Source: Cytospora piceicola (Eukaryota > Ascomycota > Sordariomycetes > Diaporthales > Cytosporaceae). From it: a stretch of DNA of 64,000 nt. Location: positions 1,488,001 to 1,552,000 of the forward strand of contig JALQBC010000003.1 of NCBI GenBank assembly GCA_023375675.1, given 5' to 3'. Position numbers and translations under genes: made by a program. The notes beneath the pieces are model-generated. The model worked only from the letters and a program-made list of their open reading frames with translations. It had not been told where the DNA came from and did not search any database. The stretch's first letter is position 1, and each line of letters begins with the position of its first letter. This document shows, piece after piece, positions 10,901 to 21,896 of this stretch.

Positions 10901-13027
10901 GAGGAGGCTGAAGAACTGTACCGGATCAGCGTCAGAACTATCAAGGCGATGGAGGACCGCGGCCGCGAATTGTTGGCTAGAGCGTTCTACCTCGGATACC
11001 GAATCACCTTCATCACCATCTCGAACACGGGCATCAAGGTCAAAGACGGCCAAGAAGACCGCCAGCTGAATTACTACCAGACATTGAAGAACATTATCGA
11101 GTCTGTTCTCGACGTCGACCTGGATCTCACTTCCGGCTGGGATGCTTTCGAATCCGCGGCACGAATGCTGATCTGGGACGAGGAGTTCCTCCAAAACATT
11201 CATTTGTGCAAGGAGTTTGGGCCGGACGCTGTGAAAGACCGCATGCGAGAAGTTTTCGACAACATGGAATTTTGCGAGCGTCCCCAATCATCCCCTAAAC
11301 CTCTTGATCAGCCTACGGCTGCGGACAGGCTGGAGGCGCTGAAACTCAAGCGACGTTATCTGGAGGCATTCAGAAACTGGCTCACCAAGACACCTCTTCA
11401 TTCAAGGCGTTCATACCTTATCGACAAGGTCAGTGCACTGGACGAAGTTGAGGAGGAGCTGCTCCAGATTGAGTGGAGGGACAAGGTGCCTTGGGAGGCG
11501 GCATACACTGCTACCAATGATCATGGTAAGCGCAAGCTTGTGGTTCCTATTTCCGATCTATGCAAGCCGTCAAGTGATGTAGAGGTTGATGATTTTGACT
11601 TCGAACACTTGCGGGCGACGGACAAGGAGCGTCGAGAAGACATGGACAAAGCCACCGACGAGGTTCGTGAGGCAGAAAGCAGAGTCAACAGCGACATTGA
11701 GTCTAGACCCCAAAAGGGCAGGAAGGACACGAAAGTCTTCTGGAGGGACGAGTGCATTCGTCGCGGCCTGCAAGGCAAGTCGACGGACACCCTGGCAACA
11801 CTGAAGAAGCGTGTCTATGCGGACGAGGCGGGCATTGCAACCGACGACGATTACCTGTCACCGGAATCGTGTCCACTTGTCATCGAGGACTTCCCTCAGG
11901 AGGGCACAATCAGAGTCCGGGGTGGGACCATGGAGGATACCTTCGACCGCCTGATGCACACAGTGGACAAGCTGGCTGTCCTCATCGAACGCCTTATCAT
12001 CGCACATGCAAAGAAGAACCTGCAGAAGGTTGTCCTTGATCTTGTCCGTGGCGAGTGGCGCTGCGATCAAGAATTCTGCGTAAAGAACCACGCTGACCAC
12101 TACGTCTCACTTTTGTGCGGCCATGTCCTCTGCGAGCCTCCCGAGGACGATGCGATCTGCGGCGTCCGTAGCTGCACGCATCCTGTCAAGGACGTCTGCA
12201 TCCCTCTTTCGAAGATGCTGGCGGAGCCGCGTGTCGTCAAGGCCGCTGATCTTGAGAAGGGTGCCCTCCGCAAGGACCCCGCTCCCTATTCGGACTCCAG
12301 CGCCATCCCTCATGGCCCTAAGGCTAGAGCCGTCGCCAACCTGATCGAGAGCGTGAAAGACTCAGAGCAGATTGTCGTGTTTGTCCAGAGCACTGCTATG
12401 ATGAAGGATGTCTATGACGCACTCGATTCCTTCGGAATCCCCCACATCGAGCCCGAGGAGCTAGATGAAGACGAGGCAGCTGCACTCGAGAGCTTCAAGA
12501 GGGGAATGAAGAAGGTCCTTGTCCAGGTGATCAACTCGGAGCAGGCAGCCGGAAGCAATCTCCACAACGCCAACCACGTAATCTTCGTATCACCCCTCAT
12601 AAGCCGCAGCCAGGCCGACTGGGACGCGCAGATGAAGCAGGCCCTGGGACGGTGCATCCGCTACCGCCAGAACAAGACCGTATACGTCTACCACATGCTT
12701 ATGGACGGAACGATAGAGGTGGACACCCTGGAGTGGCGGAAGAAGAAGGAGATCATCGTGCGCAAGGACCTAGCCGTGGGTCGCTTCAACGACTGCTCCG
12801 CGCTCGACTTCCTCGACCGCTTTGACGGCGACGAGACGGCGGCGCCGGTCGATCTGGGCGAGGAGGAGGGCCGCGCCATCTCGCTGCTCCCGCGTACCGA
12901 TATACAGGTACTGATGGGTGATGACTATATCAGCCTTGCGTCCGCGCGTTCGAAGACTCTCGACGATGCGGCTGAGGAAGTGGTGGTTCAGGGTGACTAT
13001 GGCGACGTTCAGATTGGCGAGGATTGA
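4979..13027 (+). CDS. DNMT5-type DNA (cytosine-5) methyltransferase fused to a split SNF2 ATPase with RING
   Basis: Predicted nuclear enzyme that methylates CpG cytosine and couples this to ATP hydrolysis; DNMT5 in Cryptococcus does maintenance methylation. The well-supported coding part is a frame open from 5341 to 6188, a 55-nt intron (6189-6243) and 6244-13027, about 2,500 residues. The methyltransferase comes first: motif I with GTLCSGTD (about 5980), catalytic Cys in GTSC (codon 6308-6310), ENV (6560), QTRSRK (6668), motif IX and GNAM (7331). A Cys/His-rich module follows (7608-7710). The SNF2 N-lobe has GFGKT (9632), WDEF in place of DEAH (10286) and SGTPP (10364). Then come a SAP-like stretch (11734-11830), a RING-like module (12062-12200) and the C-lobe with GRCIRYRQ (about 12646). 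No chromodomain is visible; the N terminus is Lys-rich. The 5' end is uncertain: ATG 4979 leads to a canonical donor at 5109, but the exons before about 5454 could not be joined with confidence. Confidence 0.9.
5738..5793 (+). repeat. in-frame 12-bp repeat encoding a Lys-rich KSNV/KANV tract
   Basis: Within the first exons of the methyltransferase gene a 12-bp unit (AACGTCAAGTCC and variants) recurs about four times. It encodes alternating KSNV, KANV and KSNA. The product is a short basic low-complexity linker upstream of the catalytic domain, which could contact DNA. Confidence 0.75.
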
Positions 13028-14519
13028 TGGCGGTAAGTGGCCCAGCTCTGGATCTGACCCTTCATTTTGCGAAAACCAGCAAATCTAACTCTGGCTCTGA
13101 ACAGATTTGCGCTTCTCTCCCGGCCCTCCCAAAATGGATGACTGCTCTTAAGCATCGCCTGTGTCATCCGTCGCAAACAACACTTACAAAACACAAAACA
13201 CAAAACAAACAAGATTTGTCAGAGTATAATGGGCGGATGCCAAAACTTACGAATTACGAACCAAGAAAGGCAACGCGGTGCGACCTTCAGAACTTTTTCG
13301 GCATGGACAGACACATTGGACCTTGAAGCCAGGATCTTTCTCTACATGCCATTCGGGAGATGAGATCAAGGCTTTGCAACACGATGTCCGGAATGGATAC
13401 GAATTATCAGGGGAGATATGGGTCAGGGAATCTTCATCCATGAATGCATTTGCTTGGCCAAGTGGCCTAAGATGATCATCTGGAAGCCACACATTGGAGA
13501 TGAAAATGACTGTAGGATAGGTAGATTACATGTAAACTAGACCGAAAATTGAAAAGGCACACAAGATGCCACCAAAAACCTCGCTGTCAGTACCTATTGC
13601 GACTCGTGACTGACCAGGGGATGTCATCTTGGTATTGCGCAAGGGGGATTTCGGTCACACCATATGTACCATAGAACTTCCAGAACAAGGCCACAGACCC
13701 TCCAAGATCCCGTATTCACTGCAACCAACCGAGACATCAATCATCCTGGCAGTGATGCTTCACCGCTCGTCCCTCAATGCAGTAGTCTGTCAGTTTGTAC
13801 GGTATGAGGGTGCACGCATACCTTTTCAGTCCAGTATATGGTCAAGACGGTTTGTGCCACCAACCACCGTGATGATCACCACCGCAGAATTATCGGTTTT
13901 GCCCGGATTGTTGTACGGGCTTGGTCTTTTGATTGTGTCTTGACCTTGGTGGCGGGGATTTCTTCCGGTGTTGTGGATGTCTTAAGCAAGGGAGGGAGTG
14001 AGTGATCCCGGGTTGGGGTTCTTTCTTGGTCCCATGCATCTTTCAGTGTTTACACAGTAGAATACTCAGTATTCAGCACTCAATACTCAGCACTCAGCAC
14101 TCAGCATTCAGCACCCTCACAAGGGTTGTCGCCCCCCCACCCTCACTTCAAATCGAAGCCTCGGCTCCGAACGGATCGCCCGGGCGTCATCGATAGTCAG
14201 GCTTTGGAGATTGTCTCGGCGCAGCTCTGTCTAATCATCATTTCTAGTAATTATTGACCTGGCAGTGAGCTCAGCTGTGAATGGTCCCCGACGTTTACGA
14301 GCACGAGCCCGATCTTGCCAAAACGGTACTCATCCTCTCGCAGCTCAGCTTTATTCTTCAGCCTCATATCTCACCTGAGTTGTCGTCCGAGGTCCCCATT
14401 GCATTCCCCGGCGCCCCATGTTTTTCCTGAACCTGAACGCCGAGAGCCACCACTGCTTTGATCTGCCTTGATCGCAGGACCAACCGCCATATCGAACACG
14501 TTATATTCGATCCAGCAAC
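13028..14519. other. intergenic region between the methyltransferase and the Zn2Cys6 gene
   Basis: No supported coding sequence. The 105-codon frame at 13629-13943 has no recognisable motif. The region should hold the 3' UTR of the upstream gene and the promoter of the downstream one, and it contains the 7-bp repeat listed separately. Confidence 0.5.
14064..14112. repeat. 7-bp tandem repeat (ACTCAGC)7
   Basis: Seven contiguous 7-bp units run ACTCAGT, ATTCAGC, ACTCAAT, ACTCAGC three times, then ATTCAGC. They lie about 400 bp upstream of the Zn2Cys6 start codon. The units are near-identical, so the expansion is probably recent. ACTCA resembles a half-site of some bZIP factors, but that is speculation. 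Confidence 0.85.
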
Positions 14520-16795
14520 ATGGACCTTTACAGTCATCCGACAGGCCCCCCACAGTCTGTCTCGAGCGGCGAGTCTCCGCTGGAATCCAACGTCAGCGAT
14601 CACACGTCCTCCAATATCTTCATCAGCTCGGGCACCACCAACAATAGACCCCGTTTGACGCAGAACCAATCCTCCCAACCTACTTCTACCGCGCCAGCCG
14701 TTCCCGCGGCATGCTTGGGATGTGTGAGCAATTCCTCCGACCCCCATATTTTTCCTTACCTTTCTCGCGGGTATCCACCCTCAGCAGGAACCAAAAAGCT
14801 CCCGGTTTGTCGGGTTTCAAAAGGCTGACATATGACCCGCATCTCTAATGATGACAGCGTAGCAAGCATTTGAAATGCGACGGCGGCAATCCATGTTCTC
14901 GCTGCGTGGGCTCGCAGTCCGAGTGTGTCTACGTCGCCTCCAGGAGAGGGTACAAGGGGCCGCCTCGGAGGGGGACAGCGCAGAACCCGAACAAGCGGCA
15001 CGCGTCTTCCTCTCCTGATGCTGCCTCCGGAGACGGGACGACGAGGTCCAGTTCTGGAAGCAGCTGCCCGATGTTGCTGGGGGCTACGGCTCCTCCCCTG
15101 ACCAGTACTGCTGCCTTCTCGCCGTCCACCGTCCTCGGGACGGATCCCAGCTCGCCGTTTCTCACAGCGGCGGCGTCTATGAACCACCTGCAGCTGTACA
15201 GGAACTCTTCCTTTGGGACCTCATATGATGACGCAGTTCAGCATCACGGCCCCATCGCGCGGGTCGTCAGCGTTGCCGACAAGTGCTTCGATTCGTACTA
15301 CTACAACAGTTACGCCTCACACCCGTTTGTACTGCCTAAGGAATACCTTCTGCGGCACATACGGGGCAGCGGGCAGAAGTTGGACCATCTCTTGGCCGCC
15401 ATGAGATATGTAGGGTCGCTGTATCTGGATGTTGGTCCGATACGTGCCTCGTACCTCGACGAGGCCTTGCGGTTATGCTACGCACCCAACACACCCAAAG
15501 ACGGTTTCCTCGTCCAGGCCCTGCTGGTGCTCATTGTTGCCCTGGACGGCAGCTGTCAGCAAGACAAGGCGCGGGATCTGCTGGGCGACGTTGAGAGGAT
15601 ATCCGTTGAGATAGGGTTGAATACCCGACAGTTTGCCACTCTTCACGGGCGAAGCAACCCTGTGTTAGAGGAAAGCTGGCGGAGGACGTGGTGGGATCTG
15701 TACGTTGTCGACGGGATGATAGCTGGCGTGCATCGTATTACCAGCTTCCTCCTCTTCGATATGGCCGCCGATGTGGCCCTTCCGTGCGAGGAATCTGAAT
15801 ACCTCTCGGGGGTAAGTTACGACCTTCTCACAGCTCCAATTGAAGAGGCTGACACCAGGGCAGAGTATACCGCACCCCATGCACCTGGAGGACTTTGACG
15901 ATCAGCTGTTCTCTGGTGAGGACCGCCCATTCTCGTCCTTCACGTATCGAATCTCGGCGATACGAAATCTAGGGAGGTTTATGCGTTGTCCTCCTATCAT
16001 GTTTCCAGATGACGAGAACATGGCAAAGGTGGAAACCCTCTTGACGAATTGGAGACTTCACCTGCCGCCAGGGAAGCGAGATCCGGTAGACAAGAACTGT
16101 CTGCATGATGAGATGATGTTTCAGGCTCATTTCATCACCACAGCGTGAGTTTACCCCAGGTTCATTTCCCCGAGCAGTTGTCTATTCCTGTCTCAAGATG
16201 GTGACTTACCGGAGACGTGTCGAATAGGTGTACCATAATGCTCCACCAGCCACATTCCCAACTCGATTCCTCGCCGGCCCGCAGCGTCAACTCCTGTGCA
16301 CCATACCGAGCGATTCCGTCGGGAGACGCCTTCAACATCCACACGCGCCACACGGTAACCGCAGCCTCCGACATCTCGAAGATGATAACAGCGCCAGTGC
16401 CGCTCACCCACCACACGCACTTCTTCACGTGCGTCATCACCATGAGCGCCATCGTGCAGCTCTCGAAATGGGCGCTCTACTTCATCCAGGACGAGGACGA
16501 CCTGCGCCAGCAGATCCGGCTCAGCATCGGGGCCTTGTCCAAGCTCTCCGCGGTCTGGAAGGCTGCGGGCACGGCGGCCGGCCAGGTGAAGGGGGTGGCG
16601 CAGGAGATCTACCGCGCGAAGAAGGCGGCGCAGGTCAATCCTGCCTTTTGGGTTGCGTTTACGCAGGAGGAGATGATCAGTAACTTGAATGCTGACGAGG
16701 GCATCATGAGCGAAATCGACTCGATGTTGTCGCAAGTCACGTCCGCGCCGGGGCCGTCAGGGCCTTCAGGGCCGTCAGGACCGCTCGCGCAGTGA
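14520..16795 (+). CDS. Zn(II)2Cys6 transcription factor
   Basis: Exons 14520-14723, 14858-15811, 15864-16144 and 16228-16795 join in frame to give 668 residues. Introns are 134, 52 and 83 nt. The binuclear zinc cluster is classical: Cys65-x2-Cys68-x6-Cys75-x5-Cys81-x2-Cys84-x6-Cys91, with basic residues RSKHLK between the second and third Cys. The first intron falls directly after Cys68, inside the zinc cluster. The middle region (about residues 160-480, with WWDLYVVDGMIAG and GRFMRCPP) matches the helical fungal-specific transcription factor domain in character. The C terminus ends in repeated GPSG units. It is a predicted sequence-specific DNA-binding regulator in the nucleus. Target genes cannot be read from sequence; the neighbouring ABC transporter is a possible but unproven target. 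Confidence 0.9.
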
Positions 16796-18116
16796 GTCGA
16801 GGTCACGAATAATCAAAGACTTCTGGAACCATGGTCTCCTGTTATATCCCGCTTGGAGTCCCTGAAGAAGCAAAAAGACGGGCGTAGGTCACAAATATCT
16901 GGCCGAAACTCCTGGAGGATGCCGCTGGGCATGGTTTTGTGTAACATGCTTGGGATCAATACATACGTAATTAAGGTAGGACCCGAAGGCAAAATGAAAG
17001 TTCACAAGGACTTGTGTGTACCATCTCAAGAGGTTTCACTGTTACTGATGTTGACTTTTACAATATAAAGACTCATACCAACCCCGAGGCTCTGATGTAG
17101 CTAGCAATCCTAAGTATCCGAGTGGAGATCCGGCCTTTGATGGGGAAGCTTGACAAGCCTGATCATTTGAGCCTGCTTGACGAAAACATCGAGAAGTCAT
17201 CTTGGTACTTCCACATCCGCGTATCGTGATGCCAGGACGGCGGAACCGCGAATCCTACAAGATCCTGATCGCCGTTTAAGGTTTCTCGCGTCAGCCGGCT
17301 GCTGTGCCGTAGTTGAAGTGGACCCCGATTGCTCGAATCCCCTCGATCCATGGTCGCCGACTAACAAATATTACTGCAGAGAAAAATGGCTATTTTAGGG
17401 ACAAGTTGGTCCAGCTCCTGGAACCATCTGTCCAATGGATTGACGTCGATCATCCTCCAGCTGCAACCTCACAGCATGAACTTGTAGTACAGCTGAGGCC
17501 GTATCAAGTTCCGATGTCACTTCTGCAATTATCGTCGAGGTCCGATATCTGCGACTGTGTGATAATCACGCAGCTCTGTTACACCTCACATTCGGAGCAG
17601 TTGGACACTCTCACTCGCTGAAGACAATGTTGCAGAGAACAGAAAGGTTGCACAGCGATTCTTCGGTGAGTCCTCTGGGTAGCGACTAAAGCATACTGCT
17701 TACAGTGCTGTGTGCTAGTTTTCTGGGCATGGAGCATTTCCTCCGCTCCATTCGCCGAGGTGTGTTTGGTATCTGTATAGTTTCTGGCCAGATGCTCGGG
17801 TGAGGACGTATCCGGCGAATTTGGGGGCCAGGCTGAAGCTGAGATCCATCGTTGCCTGCGAATGATGTCGCCGTATCAGCCTCACAAAACTGCATCCTAG
17901 GGACGCGGTGTGGCCAGCCAGCTCGTCCATATAGCTACCACTAATTTCTTCTTTCCGTGTTGATCCTGAGTATGATCCTATCGCATCGTTGTATTCTCTA
18001 GCAGGTTTCTAGATCTGTTTCGGTCCCGAGTTCCCTCGGGTTCCGCCAATATACTTTCTACCCCTTGTTCCCCTTTTAACGCTTCACTTTCCTCACATCC
18101 ACCGGGAAACCCCAAA
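16796..18116. other. intergenic region upstream of the ABCG transporter
   Basis: No supported gene. A 71-codon frame at 16853-17068 has no motif. The last 60 bases before the ATG at 18117 are pyrimidine-rich and look like a promoter or leader. Confidence 0.5.
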
Positions 18117-20111
18117 ATGTCGACCACCACTCAAACAGCAGACAGCTCGGAAGGCGAATTACCAACCAAGATGCACCACCTCGACATGGAGAAGCACGCC
18201 ATGGCGGACGCCCACCTAGAGAACACGACCATCCACAACATCTCCTGGCACGGCATCAACGTCACCGTGAAAGACCGCGAGACGAAGCAGCAGAAGGCTA
18301 TAGTGGACAATGTCCAGGGGTACGTCGAAGCCGGGGAGGTCCTCGCGCTGATGGGGCCGTCCGGGTGCGGAAAGACGACCCTCCTGAACGTCCTCGCGTC
18401 CCGGTCGACGGGAGCGGCGAGCGTCGACGCCAAGGTGCTCGTCAACGGCGTCGTCCCGGAGAGGGCGGCATTCCGGCAGATGAGCCGCTTCGTGGAGCAG
18501 GAGGACGCGCTGATAGGATCTCTCACGGTCCGCGAGACGCTGGGCTTCGCGTCGAGGCTCGCGAGCACGAGTTCCCTGTCCAAGGCGGAACGGGGGGCCA
18601 GGATCGACGGTCTTCTCGACTCGTTTGGCCTCGGGCGGCAGTCAGACACCATCATCGGCACGCCCATCCGCAAGGGGATCTCCGGCGGGCAGAAGAGGAG
18701 GGTTGGTATCGCCAGCCAGCTCATCACTAGCCCCAAGGTGCTCTTCCTAGATGAGCCAACCAGCGGGCTGGACTCGGCGGCCAGCTTTGAGGTTATCAAC
18801 TTCCTCAAGGACGTGGCCAGGCGGAACAACCTCATCGTCATCGCCAGCATCCACCAGCCCTCGACGTCGACGTTCAATCTCTTCGACAAGTTGCTCCTGC
18901 TGTCTGCCGGCAAGACGCACTACTTCGGCCCCTTGCGTGCGGTAGGCGCCTACTACGAGTCCATCGGGAAGCCGATTCCGCTGCACGTCAACCCGGCCGA
19001 ATTCCTCCTCGACTTGGTGAATATCGACTTCGCCTCCAGTAAGGACGACGCGCAGGGGGGACTTGAGGATCTGCATCGGGCCTGGCTGGCCTCGCCACTG
19101 GCGGGACAGCTTTCGAATATCGTGGCGTACTGCGAGACACAACAGAGAGGCCGGGTAGACCTGGAAATGGTGGTGGCGGAGAAGAAGCCCGGCTTCCTGA
19201 GCCTGGTCCTGACGCTGCTGCACCGGTCGTTCATCAAGAGCTACCGTGACGTAATCGCGTATGGTGTCAGGGTGGCCATGTATCTCGGTCTCGCTATCAT
19301 GATGGGAACTGTATGGGTGAGGCTAAAGACAGAGCAGGAGTATATCCAGCCGTATATCAACGCCATTGTAAGTTGTCAGACCCACCCCTGAACTCATTTT
19401 CTTCATCCTGGGGGTAATACTAACGAGTGACTGTCTCAGTTCTTCGGTTCTGCCTTTATGTCTTTTATGGCGGTGGCCTACGTTCCCTCTTTCATTGAGG
19501 ACCGACAACAATACGTCAAGGAGTTCCACAATGGCCTGTACGGCGCCGCCGAGTTGATCATATCCAACTTCCTCATCGGCATCCCATACCTATTCCTCAT
19601 CGCCATCGGCTTCAGCTCCATCAGCTACTTTCTTTCCAACTTTCAGCCCACGGGAGCGGCCTTCTTCACCTGGGTAATGTGGGTCTTCTTCGACCTCCTT
19701 GCGGCAGAGAGCCTAGTTGTCCTCATGTCGTCTCTCTTCCCCAACTTTGTGATTGCGCTGGCTCTAGTTGCATTTGCGAACGGGCTCTGGATGTGTGTCA
19801 ACGGGTTCATGGTGCAGCCGACGGTCCTGAATGTGTTTTACAAGTACGTGTTCAGCTATTGGGACTATCAGAAGTATGTCTTTGAGGGAATGATGGTCAA
19901 CGAGTTCCACGGGCGGACATACAGCTGCGGGAGCTCGTGTCAGTGTCTGTACCAGACAGATTTGGCGGGTCAGTGCAAGATCGCCGGCCAGGGAGTCCTA
20001 GACCAGTATGGGTTTCAGCCGGGGCACATGGGGAAGAATGTCGGAATCATGGTTGGTATAATCGCTGGATATCGAATCGCCGCGTGGCTTGTTCTTATGT
20101 GGAGGAGGTAA
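18117..20111 (+). CDS. ABC transporter, ABCG (WHITE) half-size type
   Basis: Exons 18117-19367 and 19440-20111 give 640 residues. The 72-nt intron has a clear TACTAAC branch site. The nucleotide-binding domain comes first: Walker A GPSGCGKT (residues 80-87), signature ISGGQ (188-192), Walker B VLFLDEP (208-214) and switch His246 in SIHQPS. About six membrane segments follow (such as VAMYLGLAIMMGTVWV, LIISNFLIGIPYLFLIAIGF and FVIALALVAFANGLW). This NBD-before-TMD order defines the G subfamily. A half-transporter must dimerise to work. ABCG relatives export lipids, sterols, pigments or toxic compounds at the plasma membrane; the substrate here is unknown. The cysteine-rich CGSSCQC loop near the C-terminal membrane segment fits the extracellular loop of ABCG proteins. 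Confidence 0.93.
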
Positions 20112-20632
20112 GAATCAAGCGGAACAAGACAAATCGGATTAGATAGTCATGGTTTTGGCATGTACATTTGTAAGATAACACTCAATAGTATACATTGAAT
20201 AGAAATAGCAGAAAGCCGGTCTTTCAATCCAAACCCTATGCTCTCGCCTCAAGTCTTGGGCCTCTCGTGGGTTTCTGGTCACCTCTGATCCACGCTCATA
20301 AAGCCTCTCGGAGCCGTAACATATCATTCTTCCTCATGTCCTTATCAGCTTCTCCTGGTAGGGCGTCCGCGTCACGCGAAGCCTCACACCACTGTCCCCT
20401 TCAACAAGGAGATACCCTCAGCGCGAGGCATCAGACCGTATCCAAAAGGTAATGTCGTCGAAGCCGGGGTGGAAAGCGGCGTGTTCCCATGGAATTCCCC
20501 GAGGTATTCCGTCATTGTCGATTTCCTCCCCAGTTTACTTGGGTCAAATCCATCCTTGACGAGTCTGTTCCCCTACCAGCAACATGGGGACCCTCGCCCA
20601 CGATATCGCGCCGACTCTAAAGCCAAGCTCAT
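20112..20632. other. convergent 3' intergenic region
   Basis: This lies between the tails of the ABCG gene (plus) and the PAN-like gene (minus). No coding sequence is supported. It should hold both 3' UTRs. Confidence 0.5.
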
Positions 20633-21896
20633 TCATTCCAAGACAGCCGAGTACCAGCCCTCGCTCCAGTTCGGCTCGCCGATAGCACTCTTCAGCCAGC
20701 ACGTATTGGTCCCGTAGTAATTACCCCAGCCCACAGCCACGCACCCTTCCTGGTTGCTACATACCTCAAGGCACGCCTCGAAGGTCGTCGTGTTCACCGA
20801 GACCATGTCCTGTGCTCCACAACAGCTGTTGTAGTCCCTCCCGCAGAGAACCAGGAACTTTTGGTCAGTAGAAGAGCTCGTTAGCGAGTAAACCGTCTGG
20901 TTCGCGGAGGGGCAGATGATGTTTAGCTCCGGACCGGTGGTGGACGTCGCTGTTGCGGCGGGGAGGCTGTTTGTGACTGTCGAGGATGCAGTAGGGGTGG
21001 CGGTTGTGGTACTATGATTTGGCGGTCAGTATGTCGAGTCCAGGACGGGTTGGTCACCAGCCTTTAGTATCGGCCATCGAAGCCGACCCATGCAGTCTGC
21101 CGTCTGTCGTGGAGTCCCGGGTCACGATCGACATTCCCGCGCCGTCGACGAGCCGCTCCGCCGTTCCGCCCGTCTCCACATTCCACAGATCCAACGGGGT
21201 GGGACCTCTGGCCCCTCAGGGCCGTTGCGCGCAAAACCCTTCTACCGACGCGTGACGTCTTCGTTGCGCCAAAGCAGGGCGAGCCGCGAGGGAGAAGATG
21301 AAAGATACAGGGGTAAAAGAAAAGGCCACGCACCTTGCAGCTGGAGCACTGCTCCTCGTGCCCAGGCCCACGCCGACGCCTATCGCGACCGCCGCGACGA
21401 TGGCGAACACGACGATGGCCACGACGGCCCAGAACACCATCCTCCTCAGCCCGCAGATCCGCCTGCTGCCCGCCGCGTTCCTGGGCGGCTCGAAGGGGTT
21501 GTGGCCGCCGTGGTACCGGTAGTCCGGCACGATGCCCCCGCCGTACGGCGGGCTGGCGGTCGTGCTCCCCGGGCCGATCGGGGCTGGCTGTGCGTATCCC
21601 GGGTGTGGAGGGGGAGGTTGCGGCGGCGAGTACTGTGCCCATGGTTTGTACTCGCCGTACTGTGCCTGCTGCTGGTGCGGTGGGAGGGCCTCTGGCAGCG
21701 GGGAGGGGTGGACGACCTCGAGGCCGGTCTCGACAACCTGGAGGCCGGAGTAGTCGTTCACGGCTGGTTGTTCGTGGTCGTCGGGTTGAAGCCCTCGATA
21801 CGGCGTGTCAGCAGCCATCTTGGGGCCCGTGATACCAGAATGGAGCCGGGTCTTTGGCTCTTGGAGGAAGTACGAGTCTTGGTTGCTGGGGGCCAT
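20633..21896 (-). CDS. single-pass membrane protein with PAN/Apple-like Cys-rich ectodomain
   Basis: Complement of 20633-21011 and 21334-21896 joins in frame to 313 residues. The N terminus (1-150) is Pro/Gly/Tyr-rich, with a PPQPPPPHPG run, and would be cytosolic. One membrane segment lies at about 153-179 (VFWAVVAIVVFAIVAAVAIG), preceded by RRICGLRR as a stop-transfer or positive-inside signal. A Thr/Ser-rich linker leads to a domain with about eight Cys. Its spacing TFEACLEVC, then NQEGCVAVGW, then NTCWL resembles PAN/Apple folds, which bind carbohydrate or protein. A type III-like surface or wall sensor is a reasonable guess, not shown. The 322-nt intron is far longer than the others here and may hide a small exon. 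The ATG at 21896 was chosen over Met27 because the frame is open and coding-like from there. Confidence 0.7.
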
